DNA from: Guyanagaster necrorhizus
Taxonomy: Eukaryota; Basidiomycota; Agaricomycetes; Agaricales; Physalacriaceae
Assembly (NCBI RefSeq): GCF_019112545.1
Contig: NW_025064902.1
Location: forward strand, 480,623 to 544,622
DNA: 64,000 nucleotides
Direction: 5' to 3'
The notes below the pieces were generated by a model. It was not told where the DNA came from and searched no databases. It saw only the letters and a program-made list of their open reading frames with translations. Numbering within the stretch: position 1 is the first letter of the stretch; each line of letters opens with the position of its first letter. Of this stretch, positions 11,561 to 23,615 are shown piece after piece. The translations under genes and the position numbers were made by a program.

Positions 11561-14500
11561 TCACACTATCAGCTGATAAACTATATAGCTATCAAGCCTT
11601 GAGAGATAATAGTAGCAGATAAGAAGTTCAAAGCACTCAGAAAAGGTGACATGTATATCACAATTTCTAATGGAAAGGATCAGATGACAAAGGCTCTTGT
11701 TAAAGATATACTCTATGCACCTAACCTTAGAGTTACACTACTTTCTGTTGGCCATATCACTCAGGCAGGATCTTTCCTTAACTTCAAAGATAATGAGTGT
11801 CATGTTTTCAACAAGAAGCATCATCAAATCAGATCAATACACCATATCAATAGGCTATATAGACTTCATGTACCAGCATCCCACCTCAAACCTATCATAT
11901 TGATGATAGACCATATATTGTCACACTGAATAAACTACATTGTTTGATGAGTCATTTTCCTGTTGATGCAGCAAAAAAGCTCATGAAGGATCAATTAGTT
12001 GATGGTCTAGAACTTGATGAAGGAATTCCTATCTCAAAGGAGCAATATCCATCATGTCTCCATAGTAGAATGATGAGGAAAGCAATGTCTAAGACCAGGG
12101 AAAATGATGCATCAGAGAGAGTAGATGATCAAGTCCACAGTGATATGTGGAGACCAGTGATGATTGAGACACCCCAGCACAAGAAATACTATGTCACATT
12201 TACAGATGATGCATCATACTATTCTGTAGCTATGCTACTCCACTCAAAAAATGAAACATTACAGTCATTTAAGGATCTTGAGATGAGATGAGACAAGGCA
12301 CATGGTATCAAGATAAAAACATTACATTCAGATAGAGGAGGAGAGTACAAGAGTCATGAATTCAATGACTACTTAGCTGAAAAAGAAGTCCAGCATCACT
12401 TTACAGTCTATGACACACCTGAGCACAATGGAGTCACTGAGAGACTCAATTAAATGCTTCTTGAGAAGATTCAAGCTATGCTTCATGCTGTAGGACTACC
12501 AAATAACTTGTGGGGCGAAGCACTGAAACATGCCATTTGGTTAAATAATCAGATATCATCAAAGGCTATTGGTGGCTGTACATCATATGAAGTGTTTCAT
12601 AAATTGAAACCAGACTTGTGGAATATCCAAGAATGGGGCTGCAAGGTCTGGGTACATGTTGGAGACAGTCTAAAGCTTGAAGGATGTTATGATTTTTCTA
12701 TCTTTTCTTCACTTTAATCTCTATTTATGCTTAGTCATCACAACAAGCTGAGTCTGTCATTGTCTTCCAATGCAATGACACCTCTCAATGATATACAACA
12801 ACTCTTTTGTAAACAGTAATAATACTCAAGGACAAAGAGCATAAAGACTCAGACAGATACAATTAGTAGTAGTATTTATATCTTAACAGATGACTAGTAT
12901 ATAAGTAGGCTAGCTCTCACTGTGTATCCCCAGCTTTGAGCTAAAGTCTATACTTCACCATTCTACCTTGAGCCAACTGAAAGGCCTTAGAACACAACAC
13001 CATATAAACACATATAGTGAACTCAGGTGTGACTGTGCAAATATAATACAGTGCCTGTTTATCATGTGTTTTAGATCACATGTCACTTGAGCTTAACAAA
13101 GGATATGCTCATGAGGGTCAGTGGCTTGGTTTTGACTAAGAAAGTAATGGACATCAGATCTATTATTCAAATAGTCATATCATACATGTCAAATATAGCA
13201 TCAAATTCCCAGAAACATGCAGAAGTGAAGGAGGGATACATAGAGTGCTGAATGAGGAGAAGAATGAAGAAGTTAGTGATAAAAAGAAAACCAAAAACAT
13301 CTAGCACACACCTGCATTGTCTAAGCAAATATCACTTTCTCTACCAGGTTCTCCACTCACTACATCACCAGACACCCCACTATGAAGCCCAACACTAAAT
13401 CCAACTAAACTGATTGCAGCACAAGAAATTTCAAGTAAAATTGATGTGAAGAATATTATCAAAGGTACTCAGACATGTCAAGCTGCCCATTTTGCTGAGA
13501 CTGAGCCAGTCACTGACTCAGACATCATGGAGTATGCATATTCAGCCAGAGGAGACCTGTCTGATAAACCAAGTGTGAAAGAAGCAATGATGAGAGAAGA
13601 CTGGCTGCTATTCAAGCAGGCCATGGACATTGAGATGGAAGCAATGAAGAGAACAGGCACATTTTATAATGGACCAGTGTCAAGGCCAATTGAACACAAT
13701 ATCATCAGATCAAAATGGGCACTACAAATTAAGCAAAAGGCTAATAGAGAAATCAACAAATACAAGGCTCATCTTATTGCACAAGAATTCACTCAAGTCT
13801 AAGGAGTAGATTACTTCAAGACATTTTCACCTACAGCAAAACTATTCTCACTCTGTATCATCCTCTCACTTGCTGCATATTTTAATTGGAACATCAAAGT
13901 GTTCAATTACTCAGCTGCATTTCTCAATAGTGAGTTTTCAACTGATGAAAAGATTTCATGGAACAGCCACCTTATTACACTAATAGAAACTCAAATGATG
14001 TCATATGTCTGCAGTACACAATATATGGACTTAAACAATCTAGCTGTAAATAGTATGAGAAGCTAACATCAGCACTTGCCATGCTAGATGTCTACCCTCT
14101 CAAATCAGATTATGCAGTCTATTATTTCAATCAAGGGCATAATTTCATATTTATTGTCATCCACATTGATGATAGTACTATTACTGGCAACTCACCTACA
14201 CTAATCAATAAAATATAAGAAATCAGTTGCATCTTTAAAATCACAATGCTTGGACTGATCAGCTGGCTACTGAGTATGGAGATCACACAAAACAGAAAGA
14301 AACACACTCTGACACTCTCACAGACCACTTACATTGATTCTCTTCTATGAAAATTCCATATGACAGAATGTAAAGCTGTTTCTGTTCCTCTTGATCCATC
14401 CACCCAGCTCTCATACAAACAATACCCTGCTCTATCCAATCACAAAGCCATTGATGACATGTGAGATATTCTATACCAGAAACTGGTTGGGGGACTTGTC

Positions 14501-15140
14501 TGGCTTGCTACAGCCACACACCCAGACTTAGCATTCACAGTCTGTGTACTCTCATATTTTGTTGATAATCCTGGTCATCCACACTGGAATGCAGCAAAAT
14601 GAGTACTTCAATACCTGAAAGGCACTTGGATTCTAAACCTGACTTATAATGTATCAGATGAGACCCTAGGCCTTGACATCTTTAGTGATGCTGATAGAAT
14701 GTCACTTGAAACAAGAAAAGCCATATCATGCTATGCATTCATCTTGAATGGTGCTGCCATATCATAGTTATTGAAGCAGCAAGAAATTGTTGCTTTATCA
14801 ACTACTAAAGCTGAGTACATTGCAATGACCTCCACAGCCAAGGACACACTTTGGTTCCATGCCTTCATCTTGGAAATATTCAGCATGGTTACATTTTCTC
14901 TCACAATTTACAGCAACAATCAATCAGCAATCTCTCTAGCACATGCAGACCTTGGTCAATTCCATGCATAAACCAAACATATTAATATACAATATCATTT
15001 CATTCATGACAAAATACAGGCAGGAATACTCAATGTTATCTATTGCCCTACAAATGAGATGGCAGCTGACATTCTCATTAAGGCACTGGTCTTATTCAAA
15101 TTCCAACCTCTTGTTCAGAAGCTTGGAATTATTTCAGCTT
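11560..15140 (+). pseudogene. copia pol (PR-IN-RT-RH, decayed)
   Basis: Copia domain order. A protease-like IFNSGATQHIT (11525-11556) lies at the gag-pol border. GAG-pre-integrase linker about 11920-12090. Integrase core 12120-12660 with HSDMW, FTDDAS, SDRGGEY and LLEKIQAMLHAVGLP. The frame is cut by a solo LTR at 12685-13098 and resumes as KGYAHEGQW. Reverse transcriptase about 13560-14520, with the active-site IDD preserved near 14167. RNase H about 14690-15100 (SDAD, STTKAEYIAM). Stops are scattered, mostly TGA and TAA. Confidence 0.88.
12685..13098 (+). repeat. Solo LTR inside copia pol (gypsy family)
   Basis: 414 bp, TGTTATGATTTTT...GCTTAACA, flanked by the perfect 5-bp duplication AAGGA (12680-12684 and 13099-13103). 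It contains a TATA-type box (TATATAAGTAGG) and the AGCTTTGAGCTAA core. It is related to the solo LTR at 18809. A solo LTR forms when the two LTRs of one element recombine and delete its interior. Confidence 0.93.
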
Positions 15141-15149
15141 GAGGGGGAG

Positions 15150-15371
15150 TGTCAGCTGAACAAGCCAATACACTAATATTGAATCAGTGAATAGGTCTTA
15201 CCTGTACATGCAAAAGTTGTGCTGATGCTCAAAGATTCTATATTATCCACTTAGCTACAATTAAGGAACAGTAGTAGAACTTACTAGAATACCTGTAAAG
15301 ATATATAAGTTCTGTAGTCATATCACTAATAACAGGTTCTTCATCCCTCCATTCCCTTATTGCTGCTAACA
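15150..15371 (+). repeat. 3' LTR of nested copia element
   Basis: 222 bp, TGTCAGCTGAAC...GCTGCTAACA, preceded by the purine tract GAGGGGGAG. Gypsy A coding sequence resumes directly at 15372. Confidence 0.9.
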
Positions 15372-15981
15372 ATCTGCATATTATGATTACCAATTGACAC
15401 AATACCATGACCCTCACATCAACTAACTTTGCAAATCTAATGACTTCTATTCATATCAAAATGCACACCACTCTCAAAAAGGCAGCTGCCACTATGAAAA
15501 TGCAATATGATAAACATTGCTGACTAGCACATAAATATTCTATTAATGACAAAGTTTGGCTCAATGCCACCAACTTCACCTTCTCTGTCTGAAATGTAAA
15601 CTGGCCAACAAATGCACTGGACCATTTCTGATCCTGGCAAAAGTCAGTGCCTCTGCTTACTGCTTAAAACTCTCTAATTTCTGGCATGTACATCCAGTCT
15701 TCAATAAAATCCTCCTCACTCCTTACATTGCACCTGCCTTTCCTAACCAGGAGACTCCTCCTCTTCTAGAGCCTGATCTAATCAATAACAAGGAATATTA
15801 TGAGATGGAGCAAATTCTTGATCATAAACTGGAAGGTTCAGGCATGTGGTGGAGGCAGCTACACTGTCATTTATTACTGGTCAAGTGGAAGGGTTATAGA
15901 CTGAAATACAACCAGTGGATTCATGAGCACAATATGAATGCAGACAATGCTATATGTGACTATAAAATCTCCATCAATTGA
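15372..15981 (+). pseudogene. gypsy A integrase C-terminus and chromodomain
   Basis: Continuation of the gypsy A integrase after the copia insertion. An open stretch (15556-15981) ends in a chromodomain: YYEMEQILDHKL, then LLVKWKGYRLKYNQWI, then a C-terminal helix ending at the TGA. It matches the gypsy E chromodomain (25540-25750, minus). Chromodomains bind methylated histone H3 tails and are thought to steer integration. Confidence 0.85.
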
Positions 15982-16014
15982 TCTATCAGAATGATAGTCT
16001 TAATAGAGCAGTGA

Positions 16015-16462
16015 TGTTATGATTTTTTCCTTACCTTATCACTTTTGTTTCTTATCTTATCAGAGTACCTATCTCAAGCACTTATCCATAGGCATGGGGA
16101 ATTATGTAATCACAACAGACAAGCAGCACCATTGTCCTCAGTCACCTCATCCATGAACAATGCCCTATTGTCTACTCTCTGATAATCAGATAGAACCAGT
16201 AGTATAGTGTAAAATAGTACAATAGACAGTAGTTATATTTATCATGACTCAGACCATATATAATTAGGATAGCTCTCACTGTAATAGCCTAGCTTTGAGC
16301 TATAAGTTTATCTCACACTATCTCCTCTTGAGCCTAGCTTGTCTTTAGCCTTGAAGCACTTCACCTGTCAGAACACATTGAGTGGACTCTAGCATGACTG
16401 TATGAACATGATACAGCACTAGTTTATCACTTTTTCAGATCATGTGCCAGTTATATCTAACA
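16015..16462 (+). repeat. 3' LTR of gypsy A
   Basis: 448 bp, TGTTATGATTTT...ATCTAACA, followed by the target duplication CAAAT. Near-identical in layout to the 5' LTR at 3470; mostly transition differences. Confidence 0.92.
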
Positions 16463-18125
16463 CAAATTCATCTTATAGGCAGAAGAAGCCACCTATATGC
16501 TAGCCAGAGCCTAGCCAAAACTTTCCACTTGTTCAACAGTATGACTAGAGCTGTGATATCTTCTCATTCCTACTGACACATCTCTTTCAACCATACAGAA
16601 TTGTCCAGCTTTCTCAGCTTGAGCTCTCTCCTTGAAGGGTCCCTCTAGCTATGGCACCTTTTTATCAATTGCTTGCTACTGAATAGCAGCCATGGTATGC
16701 CATCCAGACATAATTTCCACTTATATTGAAACTTTTGCAGTCCACTCAACTGAGTACAGCATTTTGAAAGGCTGAATTTCCTGGTCACATGGATTTATCT
16801 TATGCAATATACTTTTTACTAGAGACATAAAAGTGGTTTGATTATTTCAGATATCAGAAATGACAACAAAGCCTGCTTGAAACTATTGCTGTCTACATCA
16901 AAGCACTTGCATATTATCCAACAAATACATTGTCATTGGTCAATGTCAATGCAGATTTCATTATTTTTGTTTCTCAACCAATCACAGGAATCCCAGACAA
17001 TTATCTTTCAGTCAATTCAGATATCAGCATCTTTCAATGTCTGACACTCAGCCTACTAAGATGGATCACATGACATTCACCTCATACCATGTTGTTCAGA
17101 ACTATCTGTCACTCAAACTTAATATATATCCATCCATCTTTGCTCCAAAGTCTATTCTGAACAACAACATTTTATCAGTAAGTCTCTTACTGATTCTCAT
17201 CCTTGCAGCTGAGCTTCCATAGCTATTGATCTCTCATTGAGCTACACCACATTGGCTGCTGCTACTCTAACTGAGAATGGCAATGTGATGTCTGATACCA
17301 GTAGCAGTAGAGTTATAGATGGCAGTAATGGCACTGCCCCATCCTAAATATATAGAGCTCTTAGAATATATGCCCTAATTTTGCTATGCAGATTTCAATT
17401 TTGAATCATCATGACTTTCCTTTGTCCATGATAAGTGAACTGAAGGTGAATAGACTAAACTGCATTGCATTGAATGCATATGCCATAATGAGTCCTTGTG
17501 TTGATGAATTAAGACAAGAGAGTGATTCAAGATATCTTTAATATTAATCCAGAAGAGTATGAGGATGTATCTTAGATCATGTGCATAGCAGCCTAAGTAG
17601 AAGTATATCCACCACAGCATCCAAACATGAGTGCAAACTTGAATGAAAATGGCAGGAATAGACAGTAGTAGGAGTAGTCTTCTCATTGGCAAGGGGTTCC
17701 ATAGTAATGTCAAAGAATAATGTGAATGCAGGACTCAAGAGTTTTAAATTATTGTGAGTGGAGTAAGTCTGAGTTGATGATAGCAAGTTGTCTCAAAATT
17801 TGATTCAGAACAGAGCCAGAAATGACACAGGATTCAAATGGTGATTAGACATTAGACTGTTCAGTTATCAAACTTGAAAGTGAGAAAGTCTGGTCTGATA
17901 GCAAAATCATTGAGATTGTTCAATCTTATAGATCTGAGAGGAGATCATCACTGATGGTAAGTATAAAGTTATCAGGATATAATTTTCCATGTTTTCTCTT
18001 TTTATATCCTGAGTTCAATATAGCACATTAAGTTTGGTCTTAATGAGCATTTCACATGTGGGAGTTGAAAGTTTTATGATAACATGAGTCTGAATCATGA
18101 ATAACTGCATATAGATAAAATAGTG
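16463..18125 (+). pseudogene. CpG-decayed duplicate of the F-box segment at 56.7-58.3 kb
   Basis: Collinear with 56731-58325 over about 1.6 kb at high similarity, apart from the CpG sites. Nearly every CpG in the 56.7-kb copy is TG or CA here (for example TTCGACAG against TTCAACAG, and TATCGACA against TATTGAAA). The content is a broken F-box-type gene followed by non-coding sequence. The copy was also split by element A. It must be the derived copy, since CpG loss cannot restore CpGs in the other one. Confidence 0.85.
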
Positions 18126-18263
18126 TCAGAATTTTTGGTTCAGAAAATACAACCATGAGCTCAAGGTCTCTTCCAAAAGGTGCATTTTACTGATGGTTTT
18201 TCTATGCTATGTCTACTCTGAATGCTCTTCAGTTTTATTGACTATGGAAATAATAATCACAAC

Positions 18264-18732
18264 TGTTATAATTTTCCCACTTATTTTATCTTTTTTGATC
18301 TTATCTTATCTTATTTCAGGGCATCTATCTTATTCAGGCACTTAACAATCATGAGACAACTACTTGACCACAATAGACAGCTCTCATTATTATCTCTTAA
18401 TGCACAATAGATGCCTCATCAACAGACAATATCCTATTGTCCTGTCTCTAATGATCAGATAACTATAACACTATAGCATAAGAATGAATAATAGGTAGAG
18501 GACTATATTTACATCTTGCAGAAATGTATATAAGTAGGATAGCTCTCATTGTAATACCCCAGCTTTGAGCTAAAGTTTATTTATACTGCCTTTCTCTTCT
18601 CAAGCCTATTCTGTGAATAGCCTTGATACACTCCATCAGATTGCATAATACATAGACTCTATCATGACTGTATGAACTTGATATAGTGCTAGTTTATCAT
18701 GTGTCCTGATCATGTGCTGAGCAGATCTAACA
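18264..18732 (+). repeat. 5' LTR of gypsy B
   Basis: 469 bp, TGTTATAATTTT...GATCTAACA, with TATATAAGTAGG and the core motif AGCTTTGAGCTAA (18561-18573). One base after the LTR, 18734-18746 reads TTAGCTGAAAGCT, complementary to the core at 12 of 13 positions: the same self-priming layout as element A. The downstream leader is related to that of element A. Confidence 0.88.
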
Positions 18733-18808
18733 ATTAGCTGAAAGCTTTTTTTTCCTTTTCCTTGCACTATCAGCAGATGAAGGAAACCAAATGCTGACAA
18801 CCTCTGAT

Positions 18809-19267
18809 TGTTATGATTTTCCTTTTCTTTTCTTCTTTAACCTCTATTTTCACTTAGTCAGAGTGTCTAAACTAGTGCTTAGGACCATGAAATAAGCTTA
18901 TATCACCATAATAGACAGAGACAGCTCATTGTTCTCTGACAGCAACAAGCCTCTTGATGATAGACAATACCCTTTTGTAACAGTAACAACACTCTAGAAC
19001 AACAAGTACTATAATGTAGGAACCCACAATTAGTGTGTATATTTTTATCTAGTTTTCAGAATAGTATATAAATAGTATAGCTCTTGCTGTACATACCCAG
19101 CTTCAAGCTAAAGTTTATTCTATACCATTCACACTCAAGCTGACTTGTCTTTGGCCTTGTAGCACTTCACCCACTCAGCACAATAGTGGACTCAGACATG
19201 ACTGTATGAACTCAATACAGCATCTGTTTATCATGTGTTTCAGGTCACATGTAACTTAGGCTTAACA
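18809..19267 (+). repeat. Solo LTR inserted in gypsy B leader
   Basis: 459 bp, TGTTATGATTTTC...GGCTTAACA, flanked by the perfect duplication CTGAT (18804-18808 and 19268-19272). Same family as the solo LTR at 12685. Its core reads AGCTTCAAGCTAA, the CA form of the decayed CpG. Confidence 0.92.
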
Positions 19268-20618
19268 CTGATATCACCATCAACTTCTTTTGGCTCTTGA
19301 GCACTGTTATCAGCACTCTGCTCAGGTTTTTGTCATCATCTATCTTTATCACAGAAATCAATCAGTCACTGCCTGAATCATTAGATATTACCAGTTCCTT
19401 CAAATCCTTTACTAAATTCAACAAAATGTCTCTCCCTTTCTCTTCTTCTATGACCTCCCAGCAGAGCCTCCCTGAAGAACCAATGAGCCTGCAGATGGGC
19501 CCATGCCTAAAACCATTCTTCAGCTGCTTCAAGAAGCTGCTGATCAAATACAAAGAGAAGAAGCTGACTAGATCAGCAACTTCCAATACCTATCATGACC
19601 CTGAAATAGCATCTCTGGAGCAGCAAAGATGCTACTTCCATTGAATCCTGGCACACTTCTCTTCAGTCCTGACTGGACTCATAGACAATCTCCCACAAGA
19701 CTTCTGAAACACTTCACCTTTTACTGATGCTTCTTCTGCTCTCTCTGAGCACAAAATTGGAAACCATGCTCAAGGCACTCTTGATACTGCTGCTGAACTG
19801 GCTTCAGGCCAAGGATCAACCTAAGACTCCACTCCAGAAATTCAGACTCCCTTCAACTTAGAACTTCTCTCAGACACTGACCTCCACAGTGATCACATTG
19901 AGAAACACCTCCTTGAAGCAGTGGGAAGGTTCCAAAGGAATCTCAACCACTGCTATGATGAAGATGCTGAAAGTCAGGAATCTGATCCTAGTCTCAACTC
20001 CCACAGACAAATCTGAATCTCATTCCAGAAGCTGAGTTGGTCTGAGCTGATCAATGGAGAGTTCCACACACTCTCTCTCACTGCATAAGAAACCCCCATC
20101 TCCATAACTGGAATCAGAAGGTCCAACTCTGCTTATATCAATAATGACACCCTCTAATGAATCCTCAGATAGTGAATTGCTGGACTATTCTGGGATGACA
20201 ACTTCCTTTAGTGATTCCACCAATATCATGACCAATTGGAAGAGAAAACAACAGAGTCTCAGAGTGAGATCAGACAGCTCATTGCTGGGCCTTTCTGAAA
20301 TCACCACCAGCCTTCTATTAGCTCTGGACCTAGCCAGCAAGGAGGACTCCCCAGCAATGATAAAAGCATTAATAGATCTCTCAGAATCTGATCTGTTTAA
20401 TATATTCCAGTAACTGGGCACTACAGAGGAATAAGATCTAAAAGATCTCTGTAAAAAAATAGATCATGAATGGCAGGAGGGGTTTAACAGGATGTTTAAG
20501 CAAAGAGGAGCCAGACTCAGAGAAGATATTGCCTGAAGAGTAACCCCTCTAGGAAGGAAGTATATAGTAGTGGGTAATCAAGAAAAAATTGACATTCTGC
20601 AGTATTGTGCCATGGAAC
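19268..20618 (+). pseudogene. gypsy B gag, N-terminal part (decayed, truncated)
   Basis: Related to the N-terminal half of gypsy A gag (19268 onward aligns with about 4003 onward: the leader ending in CTCTTGAGCACTGTTAT, then acidic Ser-rich stretches such as 20144-20413). It stops where copia C enters at 20619. The rest of gypsy B is not recognised downstream. Confidence 0.75.
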
Positions 20619-20765
20619 TGTTGAGAGCAGGTTGCATAGTGCAGCAGGGAAAGCCAGATCTGGAGTCAAAGGTCAAAAGCTAGTAAGTGTTGACTTTTGA
20701 TCTCCAGTATTGGTAGCTATGATTATGTAAGATAAGAGTGACATGGAGGGCATGCTACTTCAACA
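20619..20765 (-). repeat. 3' LTR of copia C
   Basis: 147 bp. On the minus strand it runs TGTTGAAGTAGCATG...CTCTCAACA; the ends are inverted TGTTGA. No second LTR copy is present in the window. Confidence 0.8.
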
Positions 20766-23615
20766 CTCCCCCTCAACTGAACATGTCTACAGAGGTATTG
20801 AGATAAGTCCAAGTAAGGTAATCATGTGTCTGAGCTTCTCTCTTCCCAATCTCTTTGTCAAGGCATTGGCTGGCATATTGTTGGTTTGTAAGTGAACCAC
20901 ATGGATGCACCCCTTCTCAACTTTATCATGCAGCCAGTAGAATCAAAGGTCAAGGTGTTTAACCTGGCCATGATGTTCAGGGTTTCAAGCAACCAACAGA
21001 GCAGACTCATTGTTGATATAGAGAACTAAAGCATTAGTGAATGTATAGCCAAACTCTGTGAACAAGTTGGGAAGCCAGAGGATTTCCTGACTGGCAGATA
21101 CAGCTGAAACATATTCTGCCTCTGTTGTTGAGAGTGTCACAAATGCCTGAAGACAACTCATCCAGCTAATGGTCCAGTACCCATTTTGACAATAAAGCCA
21201 CTTGTGGAATGCCCACTATCTTTATCACCCTCATGATCTGCATCACAATAAGTCTTGAAGTTGAAGACTGATGAATCTGACTCAGAGTCAGAAGAGTAGA
21301 CAATGTGATAGTCAACTGTACTCTTCAGATAGCATAAAAGCCATTTGAGAGCTTTCCAGTGGGCTGTGCCAGGGTTTTTGCTGAATCATGAGAGTACACT
21401 CACAGGATAGGCAACATCAGACCTGGTAGCAATAGCAAGGTAGGCCACAGAGCTGAGCATATTCAGATATGGGATTGTCCACATTGTCTCATATTTCTCT
21501 GGTGTTTTGGGAAACTGATCTGCTGTAAGTTTTATGTTTGGATCCAAAGATGTCAGAACAGGGTTGCAGTCAGCCATTCCTGCACATTGCAGAATATCTA
21601 AGATGTATTGGTGCTGAGAGAGAGTGTGTGTTCAGTTGGCTTGGTCACACTTGATCTCAACACCAAGGAGGTAAAACATTGGATCCAAGTCTTGAAGCTT
21701 GAAGTGCTTCTTGAGATCATTGATGACCTTTGCAGTGCCATCTGGTGTCTTTGTGGCAATGGTCATATTATCAACAAAGACTGGAATGATGATACATTCA
21801 CTGTCCCTCTTGTAAATCCAGACACTATGCTCGCATTTTACTTGTTCAAAACCCATAGCATTGGTCAATGTTGCATGTAGCTTTTTGTGCCATTCTCTTT
21901 TGGCTTGCTTTAGTCCATATAGAGACTTGAAGAGATGCCAGACCCATTCCTTTCCTTTATCCTCAAAACCTTCTGGCTGCTCCATATACACCTCTTCTGT
22001 CAGCTCACTATTGAGAAATGCTGATAAGATATTGACACTCCATAGCTCTAAATCCTCAAGGGCACCAAGTGCCAGTACAGCTTGTAGAGCAGCCCATTTT
22101 GACATTGGAGAGAAGGTTTCAGTGTAATCAAAGCCAGGTCATTGTGAGTATCCCTTTGCAACAAGCCTTCCTTTATAGCACTCAATTGATCCATCAGCAT
22201 TGCATTTCACTTTGAATACCCAGTGACTCCTGACTGCCTTTTGATTTGGAGGGCATTTCACCAATTCAAAGACACTGTTTTCAACAAGTGCCTGTATCTC
22301 TTGCATAGTGGCTTTATATCAACTTGCAGCTTCCTCTGGAGAATGTTTTATAGCTTCACAGAAGGATTTAGGTTCACCATCATGTGTAGATGCCTTATAA
22401 GCTGCTTTTGTCATGCTTTCAAATGCAACTTTCAGTCCTTCCTCCATTGTCAAATGCTCTATTGTCTGGCTGGAGAAAGCTATGCCTTCAAGAATAGTTT
22501 TGTCTTCCATAAAGGCTGTGTGTGCTTGATCCTCTGCATCTCTTGCATGATCATTGTTGTTAACATTTCAGCACATTCCACAATCATAATCAGGGCTGGA
22601 ATCATATAAGCCATCATCATGTATTCTGTATTCATGTTTGCCTAGATCTGTTGGAGGTGGTGGTGATGGTGATGGAGTTAGGTCTGAGAGAGATCCATCG
22701 AATGGTGAGCCAGGAGGAGTCATGACATCATGAGAAAGGGGTGATACTGGAGGTGATGGGCTTAGAGAAGGTAAGGGATTTGGTGCTAGAGAATTTTCTG
22801 GAGGTGGAAGATCATCATTGTTAAGGTCTCTCCCTTGATCAGGCAGCATAAGAGAATCTGACAGATTTGAGAGTGAAGAAAATAGATCACTGAAAGGGTT
22901 GATAAGAGTTTTTGTGTTTCCTGAGAACACCTGCTCATCAAAAACAATATGGTTTGATATGATGAACTTCTTAGTTACAGGATTCCAGCACTTCCATGCC
23001 TTTGTACCTGATGAATATCCAATGAATATGCATTTGGTGGTGTGTGGCTGAAAACCTTGTCGCTTGTTCTTTTTGACATGGACATAAGCTAAGCAGCCAA
23101 AGACATGCAAGTTAGAGATGTCAGGTTTCTTCTTGTGCCAGCCAATGTATGGTGTTGTTTTAGAAAGTGGTGCTGTAGGGCAATGGTTGTGCACATATAC
23201 AAATGCAAGCACTGCTAGTCTCCAGAAGGAGGGAGAAAGACAAGCTTCATAGAGTATAGTAATAGCTCCTTCAGCAATATCATGATTTGCATGCTCTACA
23301 TTTCTATTTTGATGAGGCTTATCAGGCTCAGTATGACACCTTGATATCCTTTCTTCTATGCATAACTGATCAAATTCATGACTCATATACTCTCCTCCAC
23401 CATCATCTTGCTCCTCTAAGATCTTCAGACCATGAAAATTTTCAGCATAGGCTTTATAGCATTTAAATTCAGCCAGAGCATTGCTCTTATGCTTTAGCAA
23501 GGCAACAGTCCAAAAATGCAGAGCACCACATATAAAAGTGATCCAGTAGCAATAACCTTCTGGTGTAGCAACTGGCATAGGTCTCTTAAGATCAGAGAAT
23601 ACAATTGTAGGAGGA
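20766..23615 (-). pseudogene. copia C pol (IN core-RT-RH, decayed)
   Basis: The longest open stretch is 22568-23683: integrase core with QDDGGGEYMSHEFDQL (second Asp and its neighbourhood) followed by the conserved copia linker (HVFGCLAYVHV, CIFIGYSSGTKAWKCWNP). Reverse transcriptase at 21390-22330 (WVFKVKCNADGSIECYKGRL, FSPMSKWAALQ, LYGLKQAKREWHKKL); its catalytic box reads FVDN instead of the usual VDD. RNase H at about 20900-21330 (TYCDADHEGD). Few stops for so CpG-poor a copy. It is 5'-truncated at D2. Confidence 0.9.

Larger units (their letters stand above)
10137..15371 (+). mobile_element. Ty1/copia element nested in gypsy A (decayed)
   Basis: Two LTRs of 222 bp (10137-10358 and 15150-15371) flank a copia-order element: gag, protease, integrase, reverse transcriptase, RNase H. 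A purine tract (GAGGGGGAG, 15141-15149) precedes the 3' LTR, as expected for plus-strand priming. The element splits the gypsy integrase. The flanking pentamers ACCCA and ATCTG differ only by transitions, so they may be a decayed duplication. It carries a solo LTR insertion of its own at 12685. CpG almost absent. Confidence 0.93.
3470..16462 (+). mobile_element. Ty3/gypsy chromovirus element A, decayed, complete with both LTRs
   Basis: Full-length gypsy element bounded by LTRs at 3470-3922 and 16015-16462 and by the identical 5-bp duplication CAAAT (3465-3469 and 16463-16467). In order it holds a large gag, protease, reverse transcriptase, RNase H, integrase and a C-terminal chromodomain, all broken by many stops (mostly TGA) and at least one frameshift. 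A copia element (10137-15371) interrupts the integrase. CpG is almost absent. Gypsy elements copy themselves through RNA; chromodomain members (chromoviruses) are thought to use the chromodomain to choose heterochromatic targets. This copy cannot be active. Confidence 0.93.
20619..23615 (-). mobile_element. Ty1/copia element C, 5'-truncated (decayed)
   Basis: Minus-strand copia with a 147-bp 3' LTR (20619-20765) preceded on its strand by the purine tract TTGAGGGGGAG. It entered gypsy B gag. The N-terminal half (gag, protease, integrase finger) is missing because repeat D2 begins at 23616. Confidence 0.9.
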
